From contig OY726576.1 in the NCBI GenBank assembly GCA_963383645.1, positions 13,798,659-13,862,658 on the forward strand: DNA of 64,000 nt, given 5' to 3'. Of this stretch, positions 22,370 to 33,462 are shown piece after piece. The stretch's first letter is position 1; each line of letters starts with the position of its first letter. A program made the translations under genes and the position numbers. The notes below the pieces were generated by a model. The model saw only the letters and a program-made list of their open reading frames with translations. It ran no database searches and was not told the DNA's origin. The DNA is from Muscardinus avellanarius. Taxonomy: Eukaryota; Chordata; Mammalia; Rodentia; Gliridae.

Positions 22370-22525
22370 GTTTCTGAGGCTGGCCTCAAACCTGCAATCA
22401 TTCTATCTCAGCCTCCCAAGAACTGGGGTTACAGACGTGCTAAGTTGTGTAGGCTGGCCTTGAACTTGGAGCCCCCTGCTTCAACCTCCTGAGCAGTGGG
22501 ATTACAGGCTCCGCCACACTGGCTG
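22370..22525 (-). repeat. Two left-half SINE fragments
   Basis: TTTCTGAGGCTGGCCTC... and GTGTAGGCTGGCCTTGAAC... each end in a TGGGxTTACAG block. Confidence 0.65.
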
Positions 22526-22669
22526 TGCCCACCCTGCGCCTGCCTCGGGTCACTCTGCTCTGGCCTGCTTTCTCTGTTGTTTGGGTTTGGCAGGTCCTTC
22601 TGTTCCAGATGCTTGACTGTATCTTCTCTGCTACAGCTACTTTTCTGGGGGTGAATGAGTGCCTGTGGT

Positions 22670-22882
22670 TTTGTTTGTTTGTTTGTTTTTACTGGGGACT
22701 GAACCCAAAGCCTTTCTACCTCTGAGCTATACCTCCAGTCCTATTTTATTTTTAATTTGAAACAGAGTCTGACTAAGCTGCAGAGGGCCTTGGTGAGTTG
22801 CTGAAGGTGGCCTCATACCCATGAACCTCCTGCCTCGGCCTCCCAGAGCTGGGAATGCCAGCATGCACCACCAAGCCCAGCT
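22670..22882 (-). repeat. B1-dID, full, older, with (GTTT)n tail
   Basis: GTTTGTTTGTTTG precedes ACTGGGGACTGAACCC; left half ends CCACCAAGCCCAGC. Confidence 0.8.
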
Positions 22883-23329
22883 TGTTCTCTTTCCTATTAG
22901 TGTTTTTCAGTTCTAAAATTTCCACTTGTATTTAGAGTTCATATTTCATGTTAGGATAGATTTTTTTCTGAAAAATAAATAACTGTATGATACTTTCACC
23001 TTAAAAAAAAAGAAAAAAATATCCTCTGGTAAGAAAGAAAGCAAAAAGCAATATTGAAATGTTATCTCTAGGTCATCAAAAGCTTGGTATCAGACAAATG
23101 AAACTGTTCTGTGAGATTATCATTGTTAATTTTGGATAAATTGCTATAATACTAGATGTCAACCACTAAGCCAAGCATGGGAAGAAGGGATGGGGAGGGA
23201 ATGGTGTGGGGATTGGGTAGGGGCTAACTGGGCGATGTGTGCATGTATGTCTACAAAAGTTTTTTTTTTTTTTAATCCCATTATATGCATGAATACAGTG
23301 CACCAATAAAAAAAATTTTTAATAAAATT

Positions 23330-25010
23330 TCCACTTGGTTCTTTCTTTTTAATTTAATTGCTAATTTGGTTCTAATTAATTTCTTATGGTTTTTGCTTAC
23401 ATTTTGCATTTTAAAAATTTGTTTCATGATAGTTTCTCATTAATTTTGAAGCATTTTTATGATGGCTGCTTTAAAATCCTTGTCCAAAAATTCCAAAATC
23501 TGACTCATGGTATAGTGGCTGACTGTCTCCTGACTGTCTTTTCTTATTCAGGCTTTGGTTTCCTCTGTGGTTGGTATGACAAGTGATTTCCTATCATATC
23601 TTGAACATTCTATCAAAGTAGGTATCTCTTAGTCAAACATGGTGGCACACACTTGTAATCCCAGTATTTACACATGTAATCCCAGTACTTACACTTGTAA
23701 TCCCAGTGCCTGAGAGGCTGAGACAGTAGGATTGCAGGTTCCCGGCTTGCCTCAGCAACTTAGTGAGGCCATCTGCAGCCTAGTGAGACCCTGTTTCAAA
23801 ATAAATGAATAAAATAGGGTTGAGGGTGTAGCTTGAAGGCAGAATGTCCTTTGGTTCCATCCCCAATACCCCCCCCACACACACACACACCATAGCTATC
23901 TCTTACATGGCTCCTGTTCAATCTTTATTTTAGCAAATAGTCAACCTTCTTAGTTCTATATGTTTGTCTTGGTCTACTTCTATGGTCTATTACTTCAATG
24001 ACAGGTCAACTTTCAAAGCCTTTACCAGGTTATTTCCCAGCTTTGTTCATCTGGTGCCACTGGGCTCCCCTGGTCCCTGGAACTGCCCATGGGAGCAAGA
24101 GAGTTGAGCTGTCAGGCATATCCTGGTGGGAGAGGAGCGTAAGGGCCCTGGGTTGCTCCACCCCTGCCAGCTTCCCCAGTGTCTGAAGGGAAAGGCAAGC
24201 CAGCAGGCAGAGAAGATGAGCCTTCCCAGAATGGGCCACTTACTGCAGGCAGGGCCTCCTGTCAGGCCCGCCCACCTGCCTGTCTGGGTGGAGGGAATGA
24301 GGCCCGCATGGCCATGCTCCAATCCGCCATCTTCTGTGGCTGTGCTTTGTACAGCAAGTGCCACCTGGTTTCAACAAGCAAGGAAGGGGAATCTCACGTA
24401 CACAAAGACAGGAGGTTTCCCAGACGGACTCTGACTGCAGCTGGGCGTCTCCTGTGGACCTGAGGAGGAACATGGCTGTCCTGCCACTTACACATGCAGC
24501 CAGGGCTGGAGTTCCCAAACGAGACGCCTCTTGCCGTTATTCTCAGGCTTGCTGGATGTTTGCAGAGGAACTCCAATCATTCAGGGGAGGAATCAGCCAA
24601 CGTGGACAATGTTCTGTTACTGGGTTGGTGGGTCAGGAACACCAGGTCCACTTGTGGACCTTAGCGGGGCAGGAGGGATTCAAGATGCTCCCTGGTTGTG
24701 ATGTTCTTTCAGCCCTGGGCTCCCAAACCAGCTCACCTTCTCACAAACTTCCAAAGTTTGCCTTTGGTTGTCTTTTATATCAATTGTAAGATTTACAGTT
24801 GTACTTAGCAGGGAGGAGCAAGGAAAAAATAGGATGGTATCATCTCATCTATACCAAGCCTGCTCCAATTATCTATTTTTTCTTTTGATTTCCAATCAAT
24901 TCTTTTGTTTTTACATGTCTGGTTGCTTTTTATTCAATGCCAGGCTAAATTTTATAACAATATAAATATTACTACATGGAATGATAATACTCAAATATGT
25001 GAATAAATAA
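23330..25010 (-). mobile_element. Old L1M 3'-UTR, antisense, interrupted by a SINE
   Basis: 23330-23625 contains TTTTATGATGGCTGCTTT, AAAATCCTTGTCC, TTCTTATTCAGGCTTTGG and GGTATGACAAGTGATTTCC, a good match to the L1M antisense 3' UTR. 23990-24780 is GC-richer and 24860-25000 AT-rich (GGTTGCTTTTTATTCAATGCC); both plausibly continue the same element, less surely. Confidence 0.6.
23630..23891 (+). repeat. B1-dID with internal 21-bp triplication
   Basis: Units at 23649-23669, 23670-23690 and 23691-23711 each read ACAC(T/A)TGTAATCCCAGT plus 4 variable bases. The rest is a normal older dimer ending CCCCAATACC and a C/CA tail. Confidence 0.9.
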
Positions 25011-25339
25011 TATAAACTGTTGTCACAAAATATATAAAAATTATAGATAACTTGGAAGCAATACTCGATTTTGTTTCCCTCCCGATTTACAATTGCTACT
25101 AGTAAGCAATAAAGCTGGAAGGAGATCTCTTTAATCCAATCGGGTGAGGCATTTGAAAGCTAGGCGTCAGCCTTTCTGACAGATCTATTCTGAGCTCACC
25201 CTTAAGCAGAGTGTAGCCTGTTCTTTGGGGTGCCCAAAAGCTTGGTGTGATACCCAGCGTCCTTTCTTTGCAGGTCCTAAACACCAACATTTTCTCCCCA
25301 GCCCTGAATGACGACCCAAACTCTATTTAAAATAGGTAA

Positions 25340-25547
25340 GCTAACTGGGCATGGTGGCGCATGCTTGTTATCCCCACGCTAGGGAGACCAAGACAGGGGG
25401 ATCGTGCAGGTTCGAAGGCAGCCTCAGCTGGCTTAAGAGACCCTGTTTCCAAATAAAATATAAAATAGGTCTGGGAGTGTAGCACCCAGAGGGAGAAGGC
25501 CCCTGGGTTCCATCCCCAGTACCACCAAAAAAAAAAAAAAAAAAAAG
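25340..25547 (+). repeat. Type A/C B1-dID
   Basis: CTGGGCATGGTGGCGCATGC start, GCTGGCTTAAGAGACCC, but a right half with the older CCCCTGGGTTCCATCCCC end; 20-A tail. A hybrid of types A and C. Confidence 0.85.
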
Positions 25548-26156
25548 TTTAAGCTCTGCCACTACTTTCTCCCTAACATCGTAGCTGTACCCTTCAAAAT
25601 ACCCATCAACCACCCCAGGAAAAGCTGTTTCAAAATGTGCCCTTGCTTGGACACCTGTGACCCACCGACTCCGGGGTGATGCAGGGGGATCACTAGTTTG
25701 AGGACAGTCTGGGCAACACACCACCAACACCCTACTCAAAACAAGTTTGTTTTTTTTTAAAGCTGGCCCCATCCCACTGGCCTTACTTTTTCTCCAAAAC
25801 TTTGCTCTCTCATGTCTCTTTCTCACTTGCTTGCTCTCCAAGGCCTTCAAATAAATTTAAAAAATATTTTCCAGCTTTTTAAATTGTTCTCAGTTGAAGA
25901 ATTGACTTAGAAAAAGCTATTATGCCACTGACAGATAGAAATGGAACTCTCCCCAATAACTTGTCTTAGGATATTAATGATGTTCCAGGCTCATTCCTGG
26001 AGAATTCCTGGCCCCAACATGAAATGAGCAATTTTTCCAAAGTACCTAGAGTTCTTATAGTAGAAATTACGATTTAGAAAACACAGTCTGACACTGTGAG
26101 CGTTCTACATTACCAAGGTTGCTTTCTAGAAGTTTTCAGTACAGAAAAGGAAACTA

Positions 26157-26815
26157 GCCAGTGTGGTGCTGCATACCCAGAATCCCAGTTCTTAGAGGCT
26201 GAGAAAGGAAGATGGCAGGTTTGAAGACAGCCTCAGCAAGTAGTGAGACTCTCATCAATCTAGCAAGATCTTGTTTCAAAAATAAAGAATATGCCAGGCG
26301 TGGTGTCACACACTTGTAATCCCCGCGCTTGGGGGGCGGACACAGGAGGATCGAGCAGGTTCGAAGCCAGCTGCGCTGGCTTAAGAGACCCCGTTTCCAA
26401 AAATAAAAAAAGTACACGCCGGGCGTGGTGGCGCACGCTTGTAATCCCCACGCTTGGGAGGCTGAGACAGGATGATCGCACAGGTTCGAAGCCAGCCTCA
26501 GTTACTTAGTGAGGCTTGCAGCAACTTAGTGAGACCCTGTTTCCAAATAAAATATAAAAAAGGTCTGGGAGTATAGCCTGGAGGTAACCTCTGGGTTCCA
26601 CCCCCAGTACCACCAAAAATAAATAAAAAATAAAAAAGTATAAAATAGGTCTGGGAGTGTAGCCCAGAGGTAAAAGGGCTTCCAGGAACCCCAGTACCAC
26701 CAAAAACAAAATAAAAAATAAAAATAAAAATAAAAAATAGAACTGGGGGTGTCGCTTGGAGGTAAAATGCTCCTGAGTTCGATACCCAGTACTAAAAAAA
26801 AAAAAAAAAAAAAAA
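26157..26815 (+). repeat. Three-level nest of B1-dID elements
   Basis: Left half of oldest copy 26157-26290; left half of second (type A) 26292-26416; complete third (type C) about 26418-26630; right half of second 26641-26703; right half of oldest 26737-26797 with A-tail. Each junction lies in an A-rich linker. Confidence 0.85.
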
Positions 26816-26823
26816 TCAAACAG

Positions 26824-27040
26824 GCCAGATGTAGTGACACAGGCTTATAATCCAAGTTAATTGGGAGGTTGAGACAGGAGGGTTGCAGGTTCAAGGCTAA
26901 CCTCAGGAACTTAGTGAGAACCTTAGCAACCCAGCAAGACCTGTTTCAAAACTAATAATAGTAATAATAATAATAGGCTAGAAGTAAAGCTTAGAGGTAG
27001 AATGCCTCTGGGTCCAATCCCCAGTACCCCACACACAAGC
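26824..27040 (+). repeat. B1-dID, full, older
   Basis: GGCCAGATGTAGTGACACAG to CCCCAGTACCCCACACAC; linker expanded as (TAA)n. Confidence 0.8.
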
Positions 27041-27339
27041 AGCAAAATGTTATTAAGTCTAGTGAAGTAAGTAGTGAAATGTTATAAAGTTTAGTAAGAC
27101 AATGAGAAAAAATTAACACTACACTTACCAAGCTGGAGAAGATGCTGACAGTACAGATTTTGACAGTAATCAGTTAAAGAGAAAATTGGAAGCAAGAAAT
27201 GGGAGATGGAAAAAGACAAGTTCACTGGAGGAATTTTGTTGCAAAATAAACAGAAATGAGACAACATCTGGAGCAACCACTGGGATCAAGACAGGAGTTT
27301 TTAGCTCTGACATATTATAATCTACAGATAATTATTAGA

Positions 27340-27563
27340 ATCAATAAAAAGGCCGGGCGTGGTGGCGCATGCTCATAATCCCAGCATTCGAGGATCGCGG
27401 TTCGCAGACAGCCTCTGCTACTTAGTGAGGCCCTCTGCAACTCAGTGAGGCCTGGTTTCAAAATAAAGAATAAAAAAATAGGGCAGGGGGTGTAGCTCGG
27501 AGGTCAAATGACCCTGGGTTCCACCCCCAGACCTGCCAAAAAAAAAAAAAATCAATAAAAAGG
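27340..27563 (+). repeat. Type B B1-dID with perfect 13-bp TSD
   Basis: ATCAATAAAAAGG at 27340-27352 and 27551-27563. Left half lacks about 15 bases (CCCAGCATTCGAGGATCGC); right half GGGCAGGGGGTGTAGCTCGG. Confidence 0.92.
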
Positions 27564-27679
27564 TTTCAAAAAGGCAGACAACAAAGAACATACAAAAAGT
27601 TACACAGATCTCCATATGCCAGGAACATGTGGAGATGAAAATGCTAAAAGATATGATTTACAGCAGCATCAAAAACTAT

Positions 27680-27879
27680 TAGCCCGGCATGGAGGAGCAG
27701 ACTTTAATTTCAGGACTTGGGAGGCTGAGACAGGAGGACTGCAGGTTTGTAGCCAGCCTTGCCTACTCAGTGAGGCCTTGTTTCAAACTAAAAAATAAAA
27801 TAAGGAAGGGGATGTAACTTGGAGGTAGAATATCCCTGGGTTCAATCCACAGTCCCACCACCACACACACAAAAAAACC
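27680..27879 (+). repeat. B1-dID, full, diverged
   Basis: GCCCGGCATGGAGGAGCAG to CAATCCACAGTCCC and a CA/A tail. Confidence 0.75.
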
Positions 27880-28157
27880 TAAACAAAGGTATACACCAAG
27901 TCCATAGTCTAAAAGACTCAACATTATAAAGTTTGGCAATAATTCATTTCTTTTTATACTGAGCTAGAGATTGAGGACTCCACCAATCATATTCTCAAGA
28001 TATTTTTCTGGTCATAACTAGGCAAGGCAATTCTAAAATCTATACAGAAATGCCATGAACTAAGATCAGTCAAACAAACTTGGAGAAAGAAGTAGAAAGA
28101 TTTAAAACTATGTTACACTCATTAAGACAGTACAGTAGTAAAGCACAGCATAGAAAA

Positions 28158-28303
28158 ACCAACCAGGAGGAGGCGGGGACAGGAGGATCACGCAGGTTCG
28201 AAGCCAGCCGTGCTGGCTTAGGAGACCCTGTTTCCAAATAAAAAGTATAAAAATAGGTCTGGGAGTGTAGCCGGGAGGTAGAAGGGCTTCCAGGAACCCC
28301 AGT

Positions 28304-28355
<52 letters not shown>

Positions 28356-28371
28356 AGAAAGACCAACCAGG
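28158..28371 (+). repeat. 5'-truncated type A B1-dID with (CAA)n tail and 10-bp TSD
   Basis: ACCAACCAGG at 28158-28167 and 28362-28371. The element starts near GGAGGCGGGGACAGG, so about 45 bases of the 5' end are missing. Its tail is about 17 ACA units (28304-28355). Confidence 0.88.
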
Positions 28372-28509
28372 TGACCAGAAAGGGTTCCAGAAACAGACCC
28401 TACATATACAAACACCGGACTGGCAACAGAGGCAGCGCTTCAGAACAGTGGGGAAAGCAAACTTGTCAATAAGTGAGGCCGGACAAGTGAGTCTGCATAA
28501 AGAGACTGA

Positions 28510-28674
28510 CTAACAGGGGATGCAGGTTCATAGCCAGCCCCAGCACCTTAGTGAGGTTCTCGGCAACCCAGTGAGACCCTGTTTCCAAATAAGAAATAAA
28601 ATTGGGCTAGGGTGTAGCTTGGAGATAGAAGGCCTCTGGGTTCAATCCCCAGTACCAAAAAAAAAAAAAAAAAA
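28510..28674 (+). repeat. 5'-truncated B1-dID
   Basis: Begins near GATGCAGGTTCATAGCC; right half GGGCTAGGGTGTAGCTTGG; 19-A tail. Confidence 0.75.
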
Positions 28675-29245
28675 CTAAACTAAAAGAAACCTGACTCCAA
28701 CCTCACACTACACACACACAAATTAAGTAGATTTTAGATTTAAATATAAAAGACAAACACTGAAGTGTCCACAGAACAATACAGAATACCTCTATAACCT
28801 TGGGGAAGGGAAAGATTTTTTCAAGATGACACAAAACACATTCTCCACAATGGGATAGAAATACTGCATTTGACTGCATTAAAATCGGCAACTACATGCA
28901 ATATGCACTATAGGTCATTCCAACCGCACAGCTGAGCCTGAGAAAAAGTAAAGGAAATCCCCAAAGGAAAAATAATGGAAGACCTGAAAAGCCAGAGCAG
29001 TGAGCATGTCACGACCCTCCAGGCTGTCACTCCCTGGGACCCAGGAGCTGTCAGCCTCCAAAACTAGAGATCTGGCCTAAGTGCCACAAGGAACAAGGCC
29101 AGGCCCACAAACACGGAAGGTGGGCCTGAGTCTTGGTGAGGAAGAACTTGTAAGAAGCTAGAAAAACTATAGCTAACGGAAGCTATTTCAACATAGGCAC
29201 AGGATAGGAGAAAATATTTTGTAAGAATCCATTGCCAGCAGGCGT

Positions 29246-30110
29246 CTAATCGCGGTTTTTGGACAGCCTCAACAGCTACTTAGTTTGCGGACAGCTTCAG
29301 CAACTAGTGAGACTTTAGGCCCTTAGCAACTCAGTGAGACCTGTTTCAAAATAAAGAACAAAGGCCAGGCATGGTGGCGCACGCTTGTAATCCCCGCACT
29401 TGGGAGGTGGAGACAGGAGGATCGCGCTGGTTCAGAACCAGCCTCACTGGCTTAAGAGACCCTGTTTCCACATAAAAATGTTAAATAATAGGTCTGGGAG
29501 TGTAGACCGTGGGAGTGTATCCCGGAGGTAGTAGGGCTTCCAGGAACCCCAATACCACCAAAAAAATAAAGAAAGAAAGAATAAAGCCGAGCATGGTGGC
29601 ACACGTTTGTAATCCCAGCATTCGGGAGACTGAGACAGGAGGATCATGGTTCGTGGATAGCTTTGGCACTTAGTGAGGCCCTCCACAACTTAGTGAGACC
29701 CTGTTTCAAAATAAAGAATAAGCCAGGCATGGTGGCGCATACTTGTAATCCCTGCGCTTGGGAGGTGGAGAGAGGAGGATCGCGCAGGTTTGAAGCCAGT
29801 CTCGCTGGCTTAGGAGACCCTATTTCCAAATAAAAATATAAAATAGGTCTGGGAGTGTAGCCCAGAGTAAAAGGGTTTCCAGGAACCCCAGTACTACCAA
29901 AAAAAAATAAAATAAAATAAAATAAAATAAAGAAATAAAGAATAAAAAATAGAGCAGGGGGTGTAGCTCGGAGGTCAAATGCCCCTGGGTTCCAGCCTCA
30001 GACCCGCAAAAATTTAAAAATAAAATAGAGTAAAGAATAAAAAATAGGGCTGGGGAGTATCTCAAAGGTAGAATGCCCCTGGGTTCCATCCCCAGTATCA
30101 CAAAACAAAC
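29246..30110 (+). repeat. Four B1-dID elements arranged as nested brackets
   Basis: Older left half 29246-29362; type A copy 29363-29578; second left half (type B-like) 29584-29720; type A copy 29721-29905 with AAAAT-repeat tail; type B right half 29950-30005; older right half 30046-30105. Right halves appear in the reverse order of their left halves. Confidence 0.8.
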
Positions 30111-30136
30111 AACAAAAAAAACATTTTTTAAACATA

Positions 30137-30209
30137 AAAGGGGTGGGATGTGGCTCAGTGGCAGCAACTTCCTAGTTCAACCAAGAAGACCAAAAAAAAA
30201 AAAAAAAAG
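30137..30209 (+). repeat. Right-half / ID-like monomer with A-tail
   Basis: GGGGTGGGATGTGGCTCAGT, GTTCAACC, then 18 A. No left half precedes it. Confidence 0.6.
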
Positions 30210-30599
30210 GATAAGATACAATGATAAAAACAAGTTAAAGAAAGCCATAAAGGAAATGTAATTGCAGATCTGTCTCACTATCACATTGCCAAGCCTTCTG
30301 ATCAAAATCTTTGCATAGCTTTCAATGATGACTCTAGCACTTCAAACCCCAATATTAAAAAAGGAAAAGTATAGCCAGTTTGATCTTTCATTCATAGGGA
30401 AAGAACAATTCACACAGGAGATGTTCTATTTGCAGAGAAATGCTTACAAATAGCTAAAAGCAGCTATCATTTTATCATCTAGCATGGAAATAAAAAATTC
30501 TAAAAAGCAATTTAAAGCACAAATGCATAAATATAAAACATTGGGAAAAAGTAATAGCATAAAATAGAGTCAAATTATATATATAGTCTTAAAATTAAA

Positions 30600-31027
30600 T
30601 GGGTCAGACAAAATGGCATACACCTGTATTTGGGAGGCTGAGACAGGAATATCACAGGTTCAAGGCCAGCATGCAGTAACGTTAAAAAAAAAAAAAAAAA
30701 CTTGTTTCAAAATAAAATACAGAACCGGGTGTCGTGGCACACGCTTGTAATCCTAGCATTCAAGAGGCTGAGACCAGAGGATCGCAATTTGCAGACAGCC
30801 TCAACTATTTAGTGAGGCCCTCTGCAACTCAGTGAGACTCTGTTTCCAAATAAAGAATAAAAAATAGGGCAGGGGGTGTAGCTCAGAGGTAGAATGCCCC
30901 TGGGTTCCATCCCCAGACCCGCCAAAATTTTTTTTAAATTAATTTAATAAAATAAAATACAGGGCTAGGGGTGTAGCTCGGTGGTACAACATCCCCAGGT
31001 TCAATTCCCAGTACTGTAAAAAAAAAT
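30600..31027 (+). repeat. Older B1-dID split by type B copy, perfect 14-bp TSD
   Basis: Host left half 30600-30722, type B insertion 30723-30948, host right half 30963-31020. AAAATAAAATACAG, the host linker, is duplicated exactly at 30709-30722 and 30949-30962. Confidence 0.92.
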
Positions 31028-31111
31028 TAAATGTCATATTTTTATGTTTCCAAATCACGTTTTCCTTATGTAACTCATTTAAAGTACATAAAACAGCATA
31101 TACGACATGTT

Positions 31112-31323
31112 AAAAAAGGGCAAGTCGCCAGGCGTGGTGGCGCACGCTTGTAATCCCCGCGCTTGGGAGGCGGAGACAGGAGGATCGCGCAGGTTCGAAG
31201 CCAGCCGCGCTGATGTAAGAGACCCTGTTTCAAAAATATAAAATAGGTCTGGGAGTGTAGCCCGCAGGTAGAAGGGCCTCCAGGAACCCCAGTACCACCA
31301 CAAAAAAAAAAAAAGGGCAAGTC
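31112..31323 (+). repeat. Near-consensus type A B1-dID with perfect 15-bp TSD
   Basis: AAAAAAGGGCAAGTC at 31112-31126 and 31309-31323. Body has GGCGTGGTGGCGCACGC, AGGTTCGAAGCC and CCTCCAGGAACCCCAG. Confidence 0.95.
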
Positions 31324-31325
31324 AA

Positions 31326-31539
31326 TTTTTTCTTTTTCTTTTTTTTTTTTTTTTTGTGGTACTGGGGATAGAACCAGGGGACATTTTACTTCCTAGTGAC
31401 ACCCCCAGCCCTATTTTTTTTAATTCTTTATTTTGAAACAGGGTCTCACTGAGTAGCTGAGGATGTCGGTGAACCCTGATCCTCCTGTCTCAGCCTCCCA
31501 AATGCTGGGATTACAAGTGTGCACCACCATGCCCAGCTA
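31326..31539 (-). repeat. B1-dID, full, older, tail to tail with the preceding copy
   Basis: T/CT tract, GTACTGGGGATAGAACC right half, left half ending CCACCATGCCCAGC. Confidence 0.88.
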
Positions 31540-31569
31540 TTTATACTATTTTTAGAATATACATTAGTC

Positions 31570-31944
31570 AGGCCAGTTGCGTACACTTGTATTCTCAGTA
31601 CTTAGGAGGCTGAGACAGGAGGATTGCAGGTTTGCAGTCAGCCTAAGCAACTTAGATCCTGTTTCAAAATAAAGAATAAAAAATAGGGCTAGGGGTGTAA
31701 CTCAGAGGGAGAATGCCCCTGGGTTCAATCCTCAGTACCCCCCCCAAAAAAAATCAAACGCACATTAGACCCAGGCATGGTGGCACACACCTATAATCCC
31801 AGTACTTGGGAGGCTGACAAAGATCACAGGTTCAAAGTCAGCCTCAGCAATTTAGGGAGACCCTATTTCAAAATAAAAAGGGATGAGGGTGTAAATGAAA
31901 GGTAGAAAGCCTCTAGGTTCAATCGCCAATACAAAAAAAAAGGA
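31570..31944 (+). repeat. Two older B1-dID copies
   Basis: 31570-31755 (CAGGCCAGTTGCGTACAC to CAGTACCCCCCCC) and 31771-31944 (CCAGGCATGGTGGCACAC to CCAATAC and A-tail). Confidence 0.8.
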
Positions 31945-32038
31945 AAAGAAAAACCCTGCACATTATATGCTTATTTATTTTGTAGAAATGGAGGTTGGCC
32001 CAGGGCCATTCTGCCGCCAATCTATGCCCCAGCCCCCC

Positions 32039-32247
32039 TTTTTTTGTGGTACTCGGGGTGGAACCCAGGGGCTTTTCTACCTCCGGGCTATACTCCTAGA
32101 TCTATTTTATACTTTATTTGGGAACAGGGTCTCATTAAGTTGCTGAGAGCCTCACTAAATAGCTGAGGCTGGCTTCAAACCTGTACAATCCTCATGTCTC
32201 AGCTTTCCAAGCACTGGGATTACAAGAGTGTACCACCATGCCCGGCA
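32039..32247 (-). repeat. Type C B1-dID
   Basis: GTACTCGGGGTGGAACCC, GGGAACAGGGTCTC, AAGTTGCTGAGAGCCTCACT, end CCACCATGCCCGGC. Confidence 0.85.
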
Positions 32248-32358
32248 GCCCCAGCCCTTTTTTATTTTCTGTTTTTTGTCTGTTTATTTTTGGTGCTAGA
32301 GATTGAACCCAGAGGCATTCTACCTCTGAGCTATACCTCCAGCCCTATTTCCCTATGT

Positions 32359-32389
<31 letters not shown>

Positions 32390-32414
32390 TTGAGAGAGAG
32401 AGAGAGAGAGAGAG

Positions 32415-32468
<54 letters not shown>

Positions 32469-32785
32469 CAGGAATTGAATCCAGGGGCATTTTACCTCTG
32501 AGTTATACCTCTAGCCCTATTTTAAAATTTGAAACAGGTTCTAAATTGTGAAGGACCTCACTAAGTAGCTGAAGTTGGCTATGAGCCTGTGATCCTCCTG
32601 TGTCAGCCTCCCAAGGACTGAGATTAAAGCATGTACCCCAGCCTCAGCTTTATTTTTTATTTTGAAGCAAGTCTCACTATTTTTCTATGATCTCCATAAA
32701 TTACTGAGTCTGTCCTCGAACCTGCAATCCTCCTGTCTTAGCTTCCCAAGCACTGTGATTACAAGCATCGGCCACTCCACCTGAC
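32248..32785 (-). repeat. Nested minus B1-dID pair with compound microsatellite
   Basis: Host right half 32280-32345. Then (TTTA)8 at about 32359-32391, (GA)14 to about 32418 and (TG)24 to about 32466, which form the tail of a guest copy (32467-32643). Host left half 32649-32785. Confidence 0.8.
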
Positions 32786-32802
32786 TTTATTTTCTGTCCC
32801 CC

Positions 32803-33462
32803 CACCCAGTACTGGGGATGGAACCCAGGGGTATTCCACCTCCAAACTATACCCCCAGCCCTATTTTTTATTCTTTATTTTGAAACAGGGTCTCACTGAG
32901 TTGCAAAGGGCCTCACTAAGTAGCTGAGGCTAGCCGCAAACTGCAATCCACCTGTCTCAGCCTTTCAAATATTGGGATTACAAGCATGCGCCACCACACC
33001 TATTCCTTTTTTTTTTTTTTTTTTTTGTGGTGGTACTGGGGTTCCTGGAAACCCTTATAACTCTGGGCTACACTCCCAGACCTATTTTTATACTTTTTTA
33101 ATTTAGAAACAGGGTCTCTTAAACCAGCGCGCCTCCCAAGCGCAGGGATTACAAACGTGCGCCACCACGCCTGGCCTATTCTTTATTTTTAAAACAGGGT
33201 CTAAGTCGCGGAGAGCTTCACAAAGTAGCTGAGCCTGGTTGCGAACCTGCAATCCTCCTGTCTCTGTCTCTCAAGTACTAGGATTACAAGCATGTGCCAC
33301 CATATGATCCAGCTCCTTTTTTTTTGTTTTTTTTTGTTTTTTTTTTAATTTTGGGACAGGGTGTCACTAAGTTGTTTGAGACAGGGCCCCAAACTTTCAA
33401 TCTTCCTGCATCAGCCTCTCAAGTAGCAGGGGTCACAGGCTTGAGCCACTACACCCAGCTTT
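32803..33462 (-). repeat. Cluster of minus B1-dID elements
   Basis: 32803-33005 older full copy; 33006-33175 type A copy with internal deletion (CCAGCGCGCCTCCC joins the middle to the start of the left half); 33176-33312 left half only; 33318-33462 another left half with T/G-rich tail. Confidence 0.8.

Noticed and set aside
23990..24780. GC-rich block with several overlapping frames as a host gene
   Set aside because: It lies between two segments that read as one L1M 3' UTR, and frames on both strands are equally open; more likely repeat-derived.
28070..28415. Frames with long runs of Cys, Leu or Ile/Val
   Set aside because: They translate (CAA)n and similar microsatellites on SINE tails, as do poly-Ser/Leu frames at 57783-58544 and poly-Cys/Val frames at (GT)n sites.
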